NCBI GenBank assembly: GCA_947501635.1
Contig: CANMWT010000003.1
Span: 389,022 to 453,021 of the forward strand
Length of the DNA stretch: 64,000 bases
From: an uncultured Roseobacter sp.
GTDB lineage: Bacteria; Pseudomonadota; Alphaproteobacteria; Rhodobacterales; Rhodobacteraceae
Direction: 5' to 3'
Below the pieces are notes generated by a model that saw nothing but the letters and a program-made list of their open reading frames with translations, searched no databases and was not told the DNA's origin. A program made the position numbers and the translations under genes. Position 1 is the first letter of the stretch. Each line of letters opens with the position of its first letter. Positions 38,019-46,263 of this stretch are shown here, in pieces.

Positions 38019-38764
38019 ACCAAGACTGGTATCCCGGCATCAAGGTGTTTTGTGATCATTGGAGCCATGCACCGATGCTGGCGCAAACACTTGAATCGTT
38101 GGAGCTTCAGTTCGACGAACAGAACGATGGTTGCATCGATGCCGCGAAAGCCATCGTCGAATGCGCTTGCCGAGTGCTCATTGAAGAATTGGACGATCCA
38201 TCAAACCCGATCAAGGGTTGGAAAGACAGCCCGATCAAAGGTGAGCAACCGGGCTTCAAAGATTGGGTCAGTGCGGCCTTCCGGATGATGCGGCTTGTTG
38301 AGAGTAAAGCTGATCCATTCAGCAAGGTGATCTCACAACACTACAAACTGACTGATGCACTGGGCGATTTTCGCAATGCCGCCGGACCACTGAGTCACGG
38401 CAAGGAGGGTTTTGCCCAACGCCTGAGTGTGCATCACCGACGGTCTGCGCTTCTGGCAGCGGATGCTTTGGTTACTTTTCTGCATTCGTCGTACCTCGAG
38501 CGGACCCCCGATCCAGTACGGACGCTTGAACCCTATGAACGTTTCGCCGACACAAATGAGAAAATTGATTATGCGTCAGCGATTCACGTAGTCTCGGCCG
38601 AGGATGGGTCACTCGACCTTGAAATTATTGTCGGCGAAGACGAGCGTATTCCCATCTCGGTTACACCCTCTCAGTTGTTATTCAGTATTGACAGGGAGGC
38701 CTATAAATTGGCTCAGAACGCAACCGCCTCGATTGAGATTTTACCCGAGGAGGTCGAAGAGTGA
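38015..38764 (+). CDS. Abortive-infection C-terminal (Abi_C)-like protein in the RM operon
   Basis: The product is 249 aa. The segment [20 protein letters not shown], then [20 protein letters not shown], fits the Abi_C domain, whose hallmark is an RNxxG-x-x-HG motif followed by a helical bundle. Residues 40-70, [14 protein letters not shown], form the preceding helices. The C-terminal 70 residues form a beta-rich acidic tail. It overlaps the DUF6615-like gene and, by GTGA, hsdR. Known Abi_C proteins act in phage exclusion. Whether this one is a toxin or a sensor is unknown. Confidence 0.6.
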   Translation: MNQDWYPGIKVFCDHWSHAPMLAQTLESLELQFDEQNDGCIDAAKAIVECACRVLIEELDDPSNPIKGWKDSPIKGEQPGFKDWVSAAFRMMRLVESKADPFSKVISQHYKLTDALGDFRNAAGPLSHGKEGFAQRLSVHHRRSALLAADALVTFLHSSYLERTPDPVRTLEPYERFADTNEKIDYASAIHVVSAEDGSLDLEIIVGEDERIPISVTPSQLLFSIDREAYKLAQNATASIEILPEEVEE

Positions 38765-41700
38765 CAATTAACGAAGACATGGTGGAACAGGTCGTTTTAT
38801 CGACGTTGGAAGAGCTCGGATACGCGCGCCTTGGCGTTGATGAAGCATCGCCAGACGGTAGTAATCCACAACGGGACACCTATCATGAAGTAGTGCTTAC
38901 AGAACGGCTACAAGCCGCCGCCCAGCGCCTAAACCCGACAATTCCGATTGACGCAATCCACGAAGCATTGCGAATAATTCAACGGCAGGAAACACCCAGC
39001 CTTGTCGAAGAGAACCGTAGGGTCCACCAGATGCTCGTCGACGGGATTGATGTCGAATTCCCAATCGAGGATGGCACGATCCGTGGCGACAAGGTGTGGC
39101 TTATTGATTTCACGGAACCTGCCAACAATGACTGGATCGTGACGAACCAGTTCACGGTTGTTGAAGGGAAGTATAACCGTCGACCCGATGTGGTTGTGTT
39201 CATTAACGGCATGCCGTTGGTCGTCATAGAATTGAAGAACGCGGCGGGAGAAAATGCGACGGTTGAAGCAGCGTTCGACCAGTTGCAAACTTACAAACTG
39301 CAGATACCAACACTGTTTCGTACAAACGGGCTGTTAGTTGTATCGGATGGTCTCACTGCTCGCGTCGGATCTTTGACGGCTGACCAAGAGCGATTCATGC
39401 CATGGCGATCGGTGACTGGCGAGCACGGTGATTTCACACCTAGCGGCCCGCATGAACTCGACACGATGGTTCGTGGAGTTTTTGACCAGCGGCACCTTTT
39501 GTCATTGATCCGCGACTTCACGGTTTTTGCGGACAAGGGAGATGGGCCCTTCAAAATTGTCGGTGGTTACCACCAGTTCTTCGGTGCGCGAAAAGCGCTG
39601 CAGAGTGCGATTGAAGCAACCTCCCCCGACGGCGACCGGCGAATTGGCGTGATTTGGCACACACAAGGTTCGGGGAAGAGCCTGCTTATGGCATTTCTTG
39701 GCGGTCTTTTGGTCCGTTCAGAGGAATTGGAGAACCCTACTCTACTGATCCTTACAGATCGGAATGATCTCGACGACCAACTCTTCTCCACTTTCGGCAT
39801 GTGCAAGGACCTTATCCGCCAGACCCCAGATCAAGCAGAAAATCGAGAGGAACTTCGACGCCTTCTTCAACGTGCATCTGGTGGTGTCATCTTCACAACA
39901 ATGCAGAAGTTTGCTCCAGACAAAGGCGAAGAGAAGTTCCCTGAATTAACCGACCGCAAGAATGTAATCGTCATCGCGGATGAAGCCCACCGCAGCCAAT
40001 ACGGGTTCGATGCCCAGCTTGACCAAACGACCGGTGTCCGCCGCTACGGGCATGCGCACTATGTTCGGCAGGCACTGCCGAACGCTTCTTTCATAGGTTT
40101 CACAGGTACGCCAATTGAAGGGGATGACAAAAGCACACGTTCAGTCTTCGGCGAAGACATTGACGTCTATGACATCACACGCGCAGTTGAGGACGGCGCG
40201 ACTGTTCCGATCTATTACGAGAGCCGACTGGCTAGGATTCAACTTGACGAAGATCAAAAGCCCCTCATCGACGCAGAGATCGAGGAAATCCTCGAAGACA
40301 CGACATTGTCTGAACAGGAGAAATCCAAGGCTAAATGGGCCAGCGTCGAAGCACTCGTCGGCTCTGAGGTGAGATTGCGACAAGTCGCGGCAGACCTTGT
40401 TGAGCACCTCGAAGCACGGCTGGAGGGGCTGAGTGGAAAGGCGATGACGGTTTGCATGAGCCGCCGCATCTGCGTAGCTCTCTATAACTACATCGTTGAA
40501 TTGCGTCCTGAGTGGCACTCCGAGAATGACGGTAGCGGAGCAGTCAAAGTAGTAATGACTGGTTCGGCGTCCGACCCGCTAGATTGGCAGCCTCACATTC
40601 GAAACAAGAAAGGGCGAGACGAAATCGCAAAGCGAGCCCGTGACCCCGGTGACCCACTGAAGTTGGTTCTTGTGCGGGATATGTGGCTTACCGGCTTCGA
40701 TGCACCTTGCATGCATACGATGTATGTGGACAAACCAATGCGCGGCCACAATCTCATGCAGGCTATCGCCCGTGTAAACCGGGTGTTTAGAGATAAGCCC
40801 GGCGGCTTGGTCGTTGATTATATCGGGATCTTCCAAAACCTCAAAAGCGCTTTGGCGGAGTATTCGGAGTCAGATCAAGACAGGACCGGAATCAACGAAG
40901 AGGATGCTGTCGCGGTTCTCCGAGAAAAACTCGACATAGTGCGCAGCTTCTTTCATGGGCACGATTACTCAATGGGAATGGCTGGGGAACCAGCGCAGCG
41001 GCTGGTGGCACTTGCTGACGCTGTCGATTGGGTTCTGAAACGGCAAGACGAAGCATCTGCCGCCGCCCGAGACGATGAATCCAAGGCTAAAGAAAGACAA
41101 CGTTTTCAGTCGACCGTAGGTGAGCTTGGCAAAGCGTTCGCCTTGGCTTCAGCCAGTGACTTTGCGAGGGAAATAAAGGAGGAAGTCGGCTTTTTGCAGG
41201 CAGTGCGTTCGGCGATCGTAAAGAGTTCACCGGTTGGCAAACTTACCTCCCGTTCCAAGCAATTTGCGATCGAGCAGTTGATAAACGCTTCCGTCGCAAA
41301 TGCGGAGATCGTCGATATCCTTTCAGCCGCTGGGCTGCAGTCTCCCAATTTCTCGATCTTATCGGAAGAATTTCTGCTGGAAATGCAAAATATGGGCCGC
41401 AAGAATCTTGCATTAGACGCACTTCAAAAGCTGTTGAATGGTGAGATTAAGAGCCGCGCAAAGCGAAACGTTGTCCAAAGTAAAGCGTTCTCACAACGAC
41501 TTGAGGAAGCAGTTGCTCGCTATCATTCCAATGCGATCTCAACGGTCGAAATGATCCAAGCGCTGATCGACCTTGCAAGAGACATCAAAGCTTCTGCAGA
41601 ACGTGGCGGAGAGGAAGGCCTTTCAGATGATGAACTCGCGTTTTACGACGCACTTGCGCAAAATGAGAGTGCCGTTGAGGTCATGGGGAACGAACAGCTT

Positions 41701-41901
41701 CGTGTCATCGCGCACGAGCTCTTGGAAAGCATGAAATCAAATGCCACAGTCGATTGGCATAAGAAGGAGAGCGCGCGAGCCAAAATGCGTATCTTGGTGC
41801 GTCGCGTTTTGAAGAAATACGGCTACCCACCCGATCTCGCAAAGAGCGCAATTCGAACCGTTATTGCACAGGCAGAGGCCGTTCTATCAGAGGTCTCTTA
41901 G
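38761..41901 (+). CDS. hsdR: Type I restriction enzyme R subunit (translocase/endonuclease)
   Basis: The product is 1046 aa with a GTG start overlapping the Abi-like gene. The N-terminal nuclease domain has [20 protein letters not shown], then [12 protein letters not shown], the PD-(D/E)xK core. The SF2 motor has Walker [14 protein letters not shown] near residue 301, DEAH box [10 protein letters not shown] near 406, and [11 protein letters not shown]. Motif VI is [16 protein letters not shown]. It translocates and cuts unmethylated DNA away from the recognition site. Its 3' end is followed by two direct repeats before a convergent resolvase. Confidence 0.95.
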   Translation: MTINEDMVEQVVLSTLEELGYARLGVDEASPDGSNPQRDTYHEVVLTERLQAAAQRLNPTIPIDAIHEALRIIQRQETPSLVEENRRVHQMLVDGIDVEFPIEDGTIRGDKVWLIDFTEPANNDWIVTNQFTVVEGKYNRRPDVVVFINGMPLVVIELKNAAGENATVEAAFDQLQTYKLQIPTLFRTNGLLVVSDGLTARVGSLTADQERFMPWRSVTGEHGDFTPSGPHELDTMVRGVFDQRHLLSLIRDFTVFADKGDGPFKIVGGYHQFFGARKALQSAIEATSPDGDRRIGVIWHTQGSGKSLLMAFLGGLLVRSEELENPTLLILTDRNDLDDQLFSTFGMCKDLIRQTPDQAENREELRRLLQRASGGVIFTTMQKFAPDKGEEKFPELTDRKNVIVIADEAHRSQYGFDAQLDQTTGVRRYGHAHYVRQALPNASFIGFTGTPIEGDDKSTRSVFGEDIDVYDITRAVEDGATVPIYYESRLARIQLDEDQKPLIDAEIEEILEDTTLSEQEKSKAKWASVEALVGSEVRLRQVAADLVEHLEARLEGLSGKAMTVCMSRRICVALYNYIVELRPEWHSENDGSGAVKVVMTGSASDPLDWQPHIRNKKGRDEIAKRARDPGDPLKLVLVRDMWLTGFDAPCMHTMYVDKPMRGHNLMQAIARVNRVFRDKPGGLVVDYIGIFQNLKSALAEYSESDQDRTGINEEDAVAVLREKLDIVRSFFHGHDYSMGMAGEPAQRLVALADAVDWVLKRQDEASAAARDDESKAKERQRFQSTVGELGKAFALASASDFAREIKEEVGFLQAVRSAIVKSSPVGKLTSRSKQFAIEQLINASVANAEIVDILSAAGLQSPNFSILSEEFLLEMQNMGRKNLALDALQKLLNGEIKSRAKRNVVQSKAFSQRLEEAVARYHSNAISTVEMIQALIDLARDIKASAERGGEEGLSDDELAFYDALAQNESAVEVMGNEQLRVIAHELLESMKSNATVDWHKKESARAKMRILVRRVLKKYGYPPDLAKSAIRTVIAQAEAVLSEVS

Positions 41902-42188
41902 CGTACCATGAGCAATTTGGTCGCAACGTCACGCACGCTAACGCGCGAAAGGGCTATCCCACCAACCTCTGAACCCGCCTGTACAACCGAGATGACAAAT
42001 CAAGCGGTAGGCCGGCGTGCGCTTAGAACGCGGCCAGCAAGCGACTGAGCCGCCTTAAACCAACGGTGGTACACCTCCCTTCTAACACATTGAGCGCATT
42101 GATCCGCATTTGACCAATCGTGGTACACCCTATTCTATCTTTTACCGGGGTTTCCGCCGTCAACGTCCCCGCCCGCTGACGCGGGCAT
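41902..42188. other. Convergent intergenic region with 17-bp direct repeats
   Basis: Between hsdR and the resolvase, 287 bp with no coding signal. ACCAACGGTGGTACACC (42059-42075) and ACCAATCGTGGTACACC (42113-42129) match at 15 of 17 positions and are 54 bp apart, each containing the inner palindrome GTG-GTA-CAC. A short hairpin-prone CCCGCCCGCTGACGCGGGC lies at the right edge and may be the resolvase terminator. Confidence 0.5.
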
Positions 42189-42752
42189 TCACGCGTTCGC
42201 CCTCGCAGCGGGCAGGTAACGATATAGCGTAGCTTCTGAGCAACCGATCCGTTTAGCCACTTTCTTCACGGTAATTTCTGGATCTTTCAAAAGCGCCTTT
42301 GCAACAGCCAGATCTTCATCAGATACAGATCGCGGTCTACCGCCTACTCTCCCGCGTGAGCGGGCAGCCTCAAGACCCGCAACCGTTCGCTCTCGAATAA
42401 TAGAACGCTCAAATTCGGCGAGTCCTGCGAAGATGGTGAATACCAACCGCCCTCCGGGTGTAGTTGTGTCGATCGTCTCTGTCAGCGACTTGAACCCGAC
42501 ACCACGTTTTTCTAGCCCGTCGACAGTTTCAATGAGCTGTTTGAGGGACCTTGCCAACCGGTCCAGCTTCCAAACGACAATAGTGTCATCTGGTCGAGCG
42601 TATTCGATTGCGGCCTTCAATTCGGGGCGGTCGCGTTTAGCGCCGCTGGCCCTTTCAACAAATATCTTGTCGCACCCTGCCCTCTTGAGCGCATCGACCT
42701 GCATCTCTGGGTCCTGATCTAGGGTCGACACTCTGGCATAACCGATAAACAT
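42189..42752 (-). CDS. Serine recombinase (resolvase/invertase family)
   Basis: The product is 187 aa. The catalytic motif is YARVSTLDQDPEMQVDALKR with Ser9 in the ARVST motif. WKLDRLARSLKQL and TIFAGLAEFERSIIRERT are the conserved recombinase helices. A C-terminal helix-turn-helix, VKKVAKRIGCSEATLYRYLP, completes a resolvase of the Tn3/Hin size. It probably acts at the repeats directly upstream (42760-42880). No invertible segment is obvious. A second, broken resolvase N-terminus lies at 47803 in the opposite orientation. Confidence 0.92.
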   Translation of the reverse strand: MFIGYARVSTLDQDPEMQVDALKRAGCDKIFVERASGAKRDRPELKAAIEYARPDDTIVVWKLDRLARSLKQLIETVDGLEKRGVGFKSLTETIDTTTPGGRLVFTIFAGLAEFERSIIRERTVAGLEAARSRGRVGGRPRSVSDEDLAVAKALLKDPEITVKKVAKRIGCSEATLYRYLPAARANA

Positions 42753-43091
42753 TTATGATCCTCTCAAAACTCATATGTGAGATGGGTATTGAGAATAATT
42801 ATTACAAGAGACAGTTTTGAGAAACCAATAGAATGTTATAGTTTGGATTTGCGTACATCACGCCAATCCTCTCAAAAACGATCGATTTTGATTGCCGTCC
42901 TTTGCCAAGAAACTCTCGTCAATTCCGGGGGCGACTAAATAACAATCGAATTGTGTGCAGATCCTATTAAAACTTAGATTGAGTTCCGACGTTCTTCTCA
43001 AAAGCGCTGTTCCCTGTAATACCGACCCACCCCTCGCGAACCGCGATGCAGCAGGAAAGTGCTTGCTAGCACTTTCTGCTGGTTTCCGGGA
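42753..43091. other. AT-rich region upstream of the resolvase, possible res site
   Basis: No gene is visible in these 339 bases. TCTCAAAACT (42762-42771) is exactly inverted as AGTTTTGAGA (42813-42822), and CCTCTCAAAA recurs at 42868-42877. Repeated CTCAAAA/TTTTGAG boxes next to a resolvase suggest its binding sites. A hairpin with arms AGCAGGAAAGTGCT and AGCACTTTCTGCT (43049-43081) lies downstream of the minus-strand small gene and may terminate it, although no T-run follows. Confidence 0.5.
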
Positions 43092-43319
43092 CTATTTCAG
43101 GTACGCAGATACTTCACTTAATTGTGCGTTGGTCAGATCCAGTACGAAGCCAGGGTCTTGTCCATGCGCCTTAAGGTTACGACGAGCAGCTAGCAACGCC
43201 TCTTCCTTTGTTTCATAACGTTTATGGAGATCCGGCATGGAACTAAACGCCATGTGGTAAACCCCACTATACTTGAGAATTACTGCGTAAATCTCATCTT
43301 CTTTGTTTTGACTTTGCAT
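43092..43319 (-). CDS. Small island protein of unknown function
   Basis: The product is 75 aa with a good ribosome binding site (AGGAGCACTAAA). It is mixed alpha/beta: DEIYAVILKYSGVYHMAFSS, then ETKEEALLAARRNLKAHGQD, and a C-terminal LSEVSAYLK. It could be a small regulator or anti-restriction-like factor, but nothing confirms this. A palindromic motif 56 bp upstream of its start is shared with the primase gene, so both may belong to one element-specific regulon. Confidence 0.6.
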   Translation of the reverse strand: MQSQNKEDEIYAVILKYSGVYHMAFSSMPDLHKRYETKEEALLAARRNLKAHGQDPGFVLDLTNAQLSEVSAYLK

Positions 43320-43374
43320 TTTAGTGCTCCTGCATAGGTTTTGATGTGGCCTGTCTGACAGCCATCTATCGTTA

Positions 43375-43410
43375 GCGAAATCTTTTCTTAGGAACGGATT
43401 AATTCGTTCT
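43375..43410. promoter_or_regulatory. Palindromic 36-bp motif upstream of the small gene (copy 2)
   Basis: This matches the motif at 32635-32670 at 30 of 36 positions. Core GAACGGATTAATTCGTTC is an almost perfect palindrome. An adjoining GTTCTGACAGAAC is a second small palindrome not found at copy 1. Confidence 0.6.
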
Positions 43411-43442
43411 GACAGAACTCAAGCGATTTAGTTCTCAGCCAA

Positions 43443-43793
43443 TTGATAGGAGTTGCTGGTGAAGAAGCCCAACACGCAAGAACCCGCAAGCTGGACGCGC
43501 TAAATGCGCTCATCAAGCGTCAGAACATTGACCGTGCGAAGCTGGCAGAGAAACAGGAGCAGCGCCTTGCCGCTCAGCACGAGGGCATAGAACGCGCTAG
43601 GGAGCGAAAAGAGGCCGGGCTTGCCGAAAGAGAGGCCAGCGCCAGAGACGCCATGAAAAGGGCCGTAGAGGCGGCTCATGGCTCAGAAGCGGAACGAGAG
43701 CGCAAGCGACAGCTTACCCTAGAGCGCATCGAGCAAATGCGAGAGAGGCGACAGGAGCGTCAGAAGGATAAAGGGCAGGAGTTTGAGCCTTAA
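43443..43793 (+). CDS. Charged coiled-coil protein, possible mobilisation-gene remnant
   Basis: The product is 116 aa from a TTG, the only start available because the frame is closed just upstream. The protein is almost entirely charged helix (KRQNIDRAKLAEKQEQRLAA, then ERIEQMRERRQERQKDKG). The pattern resembles the C-terminal tail of relaxase/mobilisation proteins, and the lack of a good start codon or conserved N-terminus suggests a truncated gene. It is convergent with the amidase operon. It could be a genuine small coiled-coil protein instead. Confidence 0.4.
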   Translation: MIGVAGEEAQHARTRKLDALNALIKRQNIDRAKLAEKQEQRLAAQHEGIERARERKEAGLAEREASARDAMKRAVEAAHGSEAERERKRQLTLERIEQMRERRQERQKDKGQEFEP

Positions 43794-43843
43794 GGGCTTG
43801 GGGCATCCACCTTATTCTTACGCCGGAGTTATTGTAGGTGCCG

Positions 43844-44308
43844 CTACAATCTCCAGATTGCGATGTCATACCCGTCCTTAATGTCGTTTATTGAGCCAAA
43901 GCCGACAAACCTATCTTTATCCCACAAGTCGAAATGACCAGTCGCATCCTTCCAGTCTGCGTGATAAACAATTATTCCTTTGTAGCTTGGTAAATCGTCG
44001 GTGATATCATCGCCGGGATTCTTGCTCATCCCCCAAGTCCATTGGCCCAGAAGTTCGGTAATAAGACGATCCATGGTCTTAACTTTTAGGACTAACGGGT
44101 TGCCATCACCATCTATAGCTTCCTTGTATTGTGGTCCAATGACATACCCAGCCTTCCTCAGAGCGACGGAAAGGCGTACGGCACATGTATTCCCATAGTT
44201 CTTTGTGTCCTCTACCAGGTCAGGCCACTGCCCTCCAAGTTGGTCAAAAAAGGCTTTTCGCTCCTGATTAGGATACGATTTTTTTAGAGCATCGAATTTC
44301 TGAGACAA
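43844..44308 (-). CDS. Tae4-like peptidoglycan amidase
   Basis: The product is 154 aa, without a signal peptide. Catalytic Cys42 lies in GNTCAVRLSVALRKAG and His125 in DATGHFDLWDKDRF, the arrangement of the type VI amidase effector Tae4 (an NlpC/P60-related DL-endopeptidase that cuts peptide stems). KGIIVYHADW precedes the His motif as in Tae4. It is the last gene of a four-gene operon, 13 bp behind the peptidoglycan-binding protein. No Tai4-like immunity protein and no T6SS gene are nearby. It is probably a toxin or wall-remodelling enzyme, its delivery unknown. Confidence 0.8.
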   Translation of the reverse strand: MSQKFDALKKSYPNQERKAFFDQLGGQWPDLVEDTKNYGNTCAVRLSVALRKAGYVIGPQYKEAIDGDGNPLVLKVKTMDRLITELLGQWTWGMSKNPGDDITDDLPSYKGIIVYHADWKDATGHFDLWDKDRFVGFGSINDIKDGYDIAIWRL

Positions 44309-44321
44309 GTCATGACTCCGT

Positions 44322-45230
44322 CTAGTTACTGATGTTTTCTAGAAGCGCCACGGAAGGCGTGCCATCCACCACGACACCAATGCTTGCTTGATAGCGTCTG
44401 ATTGCTCGTTCTGTAATGGGGCCGAAAACACCGTCTAGAGGACCTGAATAAATTTCTTGCGCTGCTAAAGCTCTTTGCAATGGCAAAATCAGGCGACGCG
44501 AGTAATTTTGATGAATACAGCCAAAATCTTGGGTATTGATGTTAACCACACTTGTTGGCCGAATTGCACAAAACCCCCTAACTGTAGCGCCAACCGAAAA
44601 TACCCTTTCTTCAAAAATAGAGGCACCATCCAGATTTCTCGATATTCCCTTTAAGACAAAGGTATAGTCCACGGCTCCAACTTCGTATTTGTATGAACCC
44701 GGATTCAAGAAAGATCGTGCTGCAATTTTTGAGATGGGTATGGAAAAGTTTATTGTACCCCGTAGGGGCGATACTGCTCCTGGGACACTCACTTCAATTC
44801 GTTTCATTCCAGGCCCGCTAAACCCAACAGATGCTTCTTTTGGAACTGGAAGGGCAAACTGAGCGTCAGGAAAAGTATCCCTTATCTCACTGATTGCAAA
44901 ATCGATATCTTCTTTGTTCTCAAAAATTAGTTGTCCAGTGAGTTGAGCAGTTTCAGGGTAGGTTCTTCGGCTCCTTGCTACGTAGCTAAGTGACAATATG
45001 TCGTTTCCAGCATCAGACTCATCCACTGCTATCTGACTAGGAAGAAAGAGAAATATTGCCTTGTCATCTCTTACCGCACGAAACACAGTCACTCGAAGAG
45101 GCTTTGAAAACCCAAAGGGTCTATCGAAGTCCACCAACTCAGCACTTTGGGATAGGGTTTGAGATGCTGCGGGAAATACACCCACAGCTAAACTAAAGTA
45201 ACTCAATGCGCATAACAGAAGAATTCTCAT
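44322..45230 (-). CDS. Exported protein with paralogous domain and C-terminal peptidoglycan-binding domain
   Basis: The product is 302 aa. It has a signal peptide (residues 1-24, ending PAASQ), then a region shared with its two upstream neighbours: AIFLFLPSQIAV at 58-69, LSLSYVARS at 79-87 and later ISKIAARSFLNPGSYKYEVG. A C-terminal PG_binding_1-like domain (LQRALAAQEIYSGPLDGVFG, then GPITERAIRRYQ) spans residues 253-300. It overlaps the upstream gene by ATGA and sits directly before the amidase gene. This suggests a periplasmic protein that holds peptidoglycan near the amidase or protects the wall. Confidence 0.65.
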   Translation of the reverse strand: MRILLLCALSYFSLAVGVFPAASQTLSQSAELVDFDRPFGFSKPLRVTVFRAVRDDKAIFLFLPSQIAVDESDAGNDILSLSYVARSRRTYPETAQLTGQLIFENKEDIDFAISEIRDTFPDAQFALPVPKEASVGFSGPGMKRIEVSVPGAVSPLRGTINFSIPISKIAARSFLNPGSYKYEVGAVDYTFVLKGISRNLDGASIFEERVFSVGATVRGFCAIRPTSVVNINTQDFGCIHQNYSRRLILPLQRALAAQEIYSGPLDGVFGPITERAIRRYQASIGVVVDGTPSVALLENISN

Positions 45231-46258
45231 TCCTTGAGCCCCTCACACCCTGTTTCGAATGTTTCTAAATCAATAATTTGCTCTTCGAACGCGGAGCAGA
45301 CGTCACCAAATGGCATCGCAAAACCAGATTGCACATCGACTGTCGCTGACGAAAAAACATCTGCACCTTCACTCCCAATGGATCCCACAACATTCTTTAT
45401 GATCTCTGCGTCCCACGTGTACCTTACGGCACCAGTATCTTTGTCTAGAGTCGCGGTTAAGGGTGGGAGAGCTCTAGTCAACCCATTAATGAAGCTTGCT
45501 AATTCCTTTGGATTGGTCAATCCAGATGAATTGAATTCATTGGATACCTCGCGAATTAACTGGTCATAAGAGATTGAGCCTTCAATACTAGAAAGCTTTA
45601 TCTCGATTGCTTCAGAAGTAAATTTGCTAGTCACATCCAACTGGAATTTATACTCGATGACAAAGCCGAGAAAGCGCTCACCCGAAAGATAACGATACAG
45701 CTCGCTACTTGCCCCAAGGAAGGTTAGGTCTGCGGAAATAGCAAGTTCTCCACCTGTAGGGAAAACATGACCGTCGCCACCCGCTACATTGAAGTCTTCA
45801 AGGTCTTGAAACTCAATCTGCCCGGAACTGTTCTCAAAGATAATCTTTGGTTTCACCTTGACTTGTAATGGTTGGGCCGATCCATTCAATTCGCTCCGAA
45901 TGAAAGTCGCGAGAGCTTCTTGGCTTTCCGCGGTGGGGGTAAGGGATATAGTGGTTGTTAGAGCGGCGGTTTCCGTTCCATCACCATCATCTAAACCAAA
46001 GTACTGTAACCCAAATTTTACGTCCCCGTCGTCTACAGCAAATCGAGCTGAGTGCGGAACGTAAACATAAGAATCTTGCTGGTCTCCTGACCGAAAGACT
46101 AGGAAATCTAGCCCTTCCGGTAGCTCTAAAAACGTAGAAAGTGCGTCTTCAGCGTGAATTGGCCCAATAAACACCAAGTTCGTTGCCAAAGACCCAAAAA
46201 GAATAGCGCGTGAGAGCTTCGTTGAGATGCTCCCACAGAATTCAAAGGTCCCCCTCAT
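45227..46258 (-). CDS. Exported paralogous protein of unknown function (middle gene)
   Basis: The product is 343 aa. It has an atypically long signal region (residues 1-36, LFGSLATNLVFIGPIHAED). The shared block is SYVYVPHSARF at 63-73 and FGLQYFGLDDGDG at 82-94, aligned with FVPTSVAL and LGVQYWGL in the upstream paralogue. A beta-rich body follows. No catalytic motif is visible. It has no peptidoglycan-binding tail, unlike its downstream neighbour, and is separated by 5 bp from the upstream gene. Confidence 0.6.
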   Translation of the reverse strand: MRGTFEFCGSISTKLSRAILFGSLATNLVFIGPIHAEDALSTFLELPEGLDFLVFRSGDQQDSYVYVPHSARFAVDDGDVKFGLQYFGLDDGDGTETAALTTTISLTPTAESQEALATFIRSELNGSAQPLQVKVKPKIIFENSSGQIEFQDLEDFNVAGGDGHVFPTGGELAISADLTFLGASSELYRYLSGERFLGFVIEYKFQLDVTSKFTSEAIEIKLSSIEGSISYDQLIREVSNEFNSSGLTNPKELASFINGLTRALPPLTATLDKDTGAVRYTWDAEIIKNVVGSIGSEGADVFSSATVDVQSGFAMPFGDVCSAFEEQIIDLETFETGCEGLKE

Positions 46259-46263
46259 TTCGG

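Noticed and set aside
43844..44308. A type VI secretion locus around the Tae4-like gene
   Set aside because: No Hcp, VgrG, TssB/C, ClpV or Tai4-like gene is present in the window.
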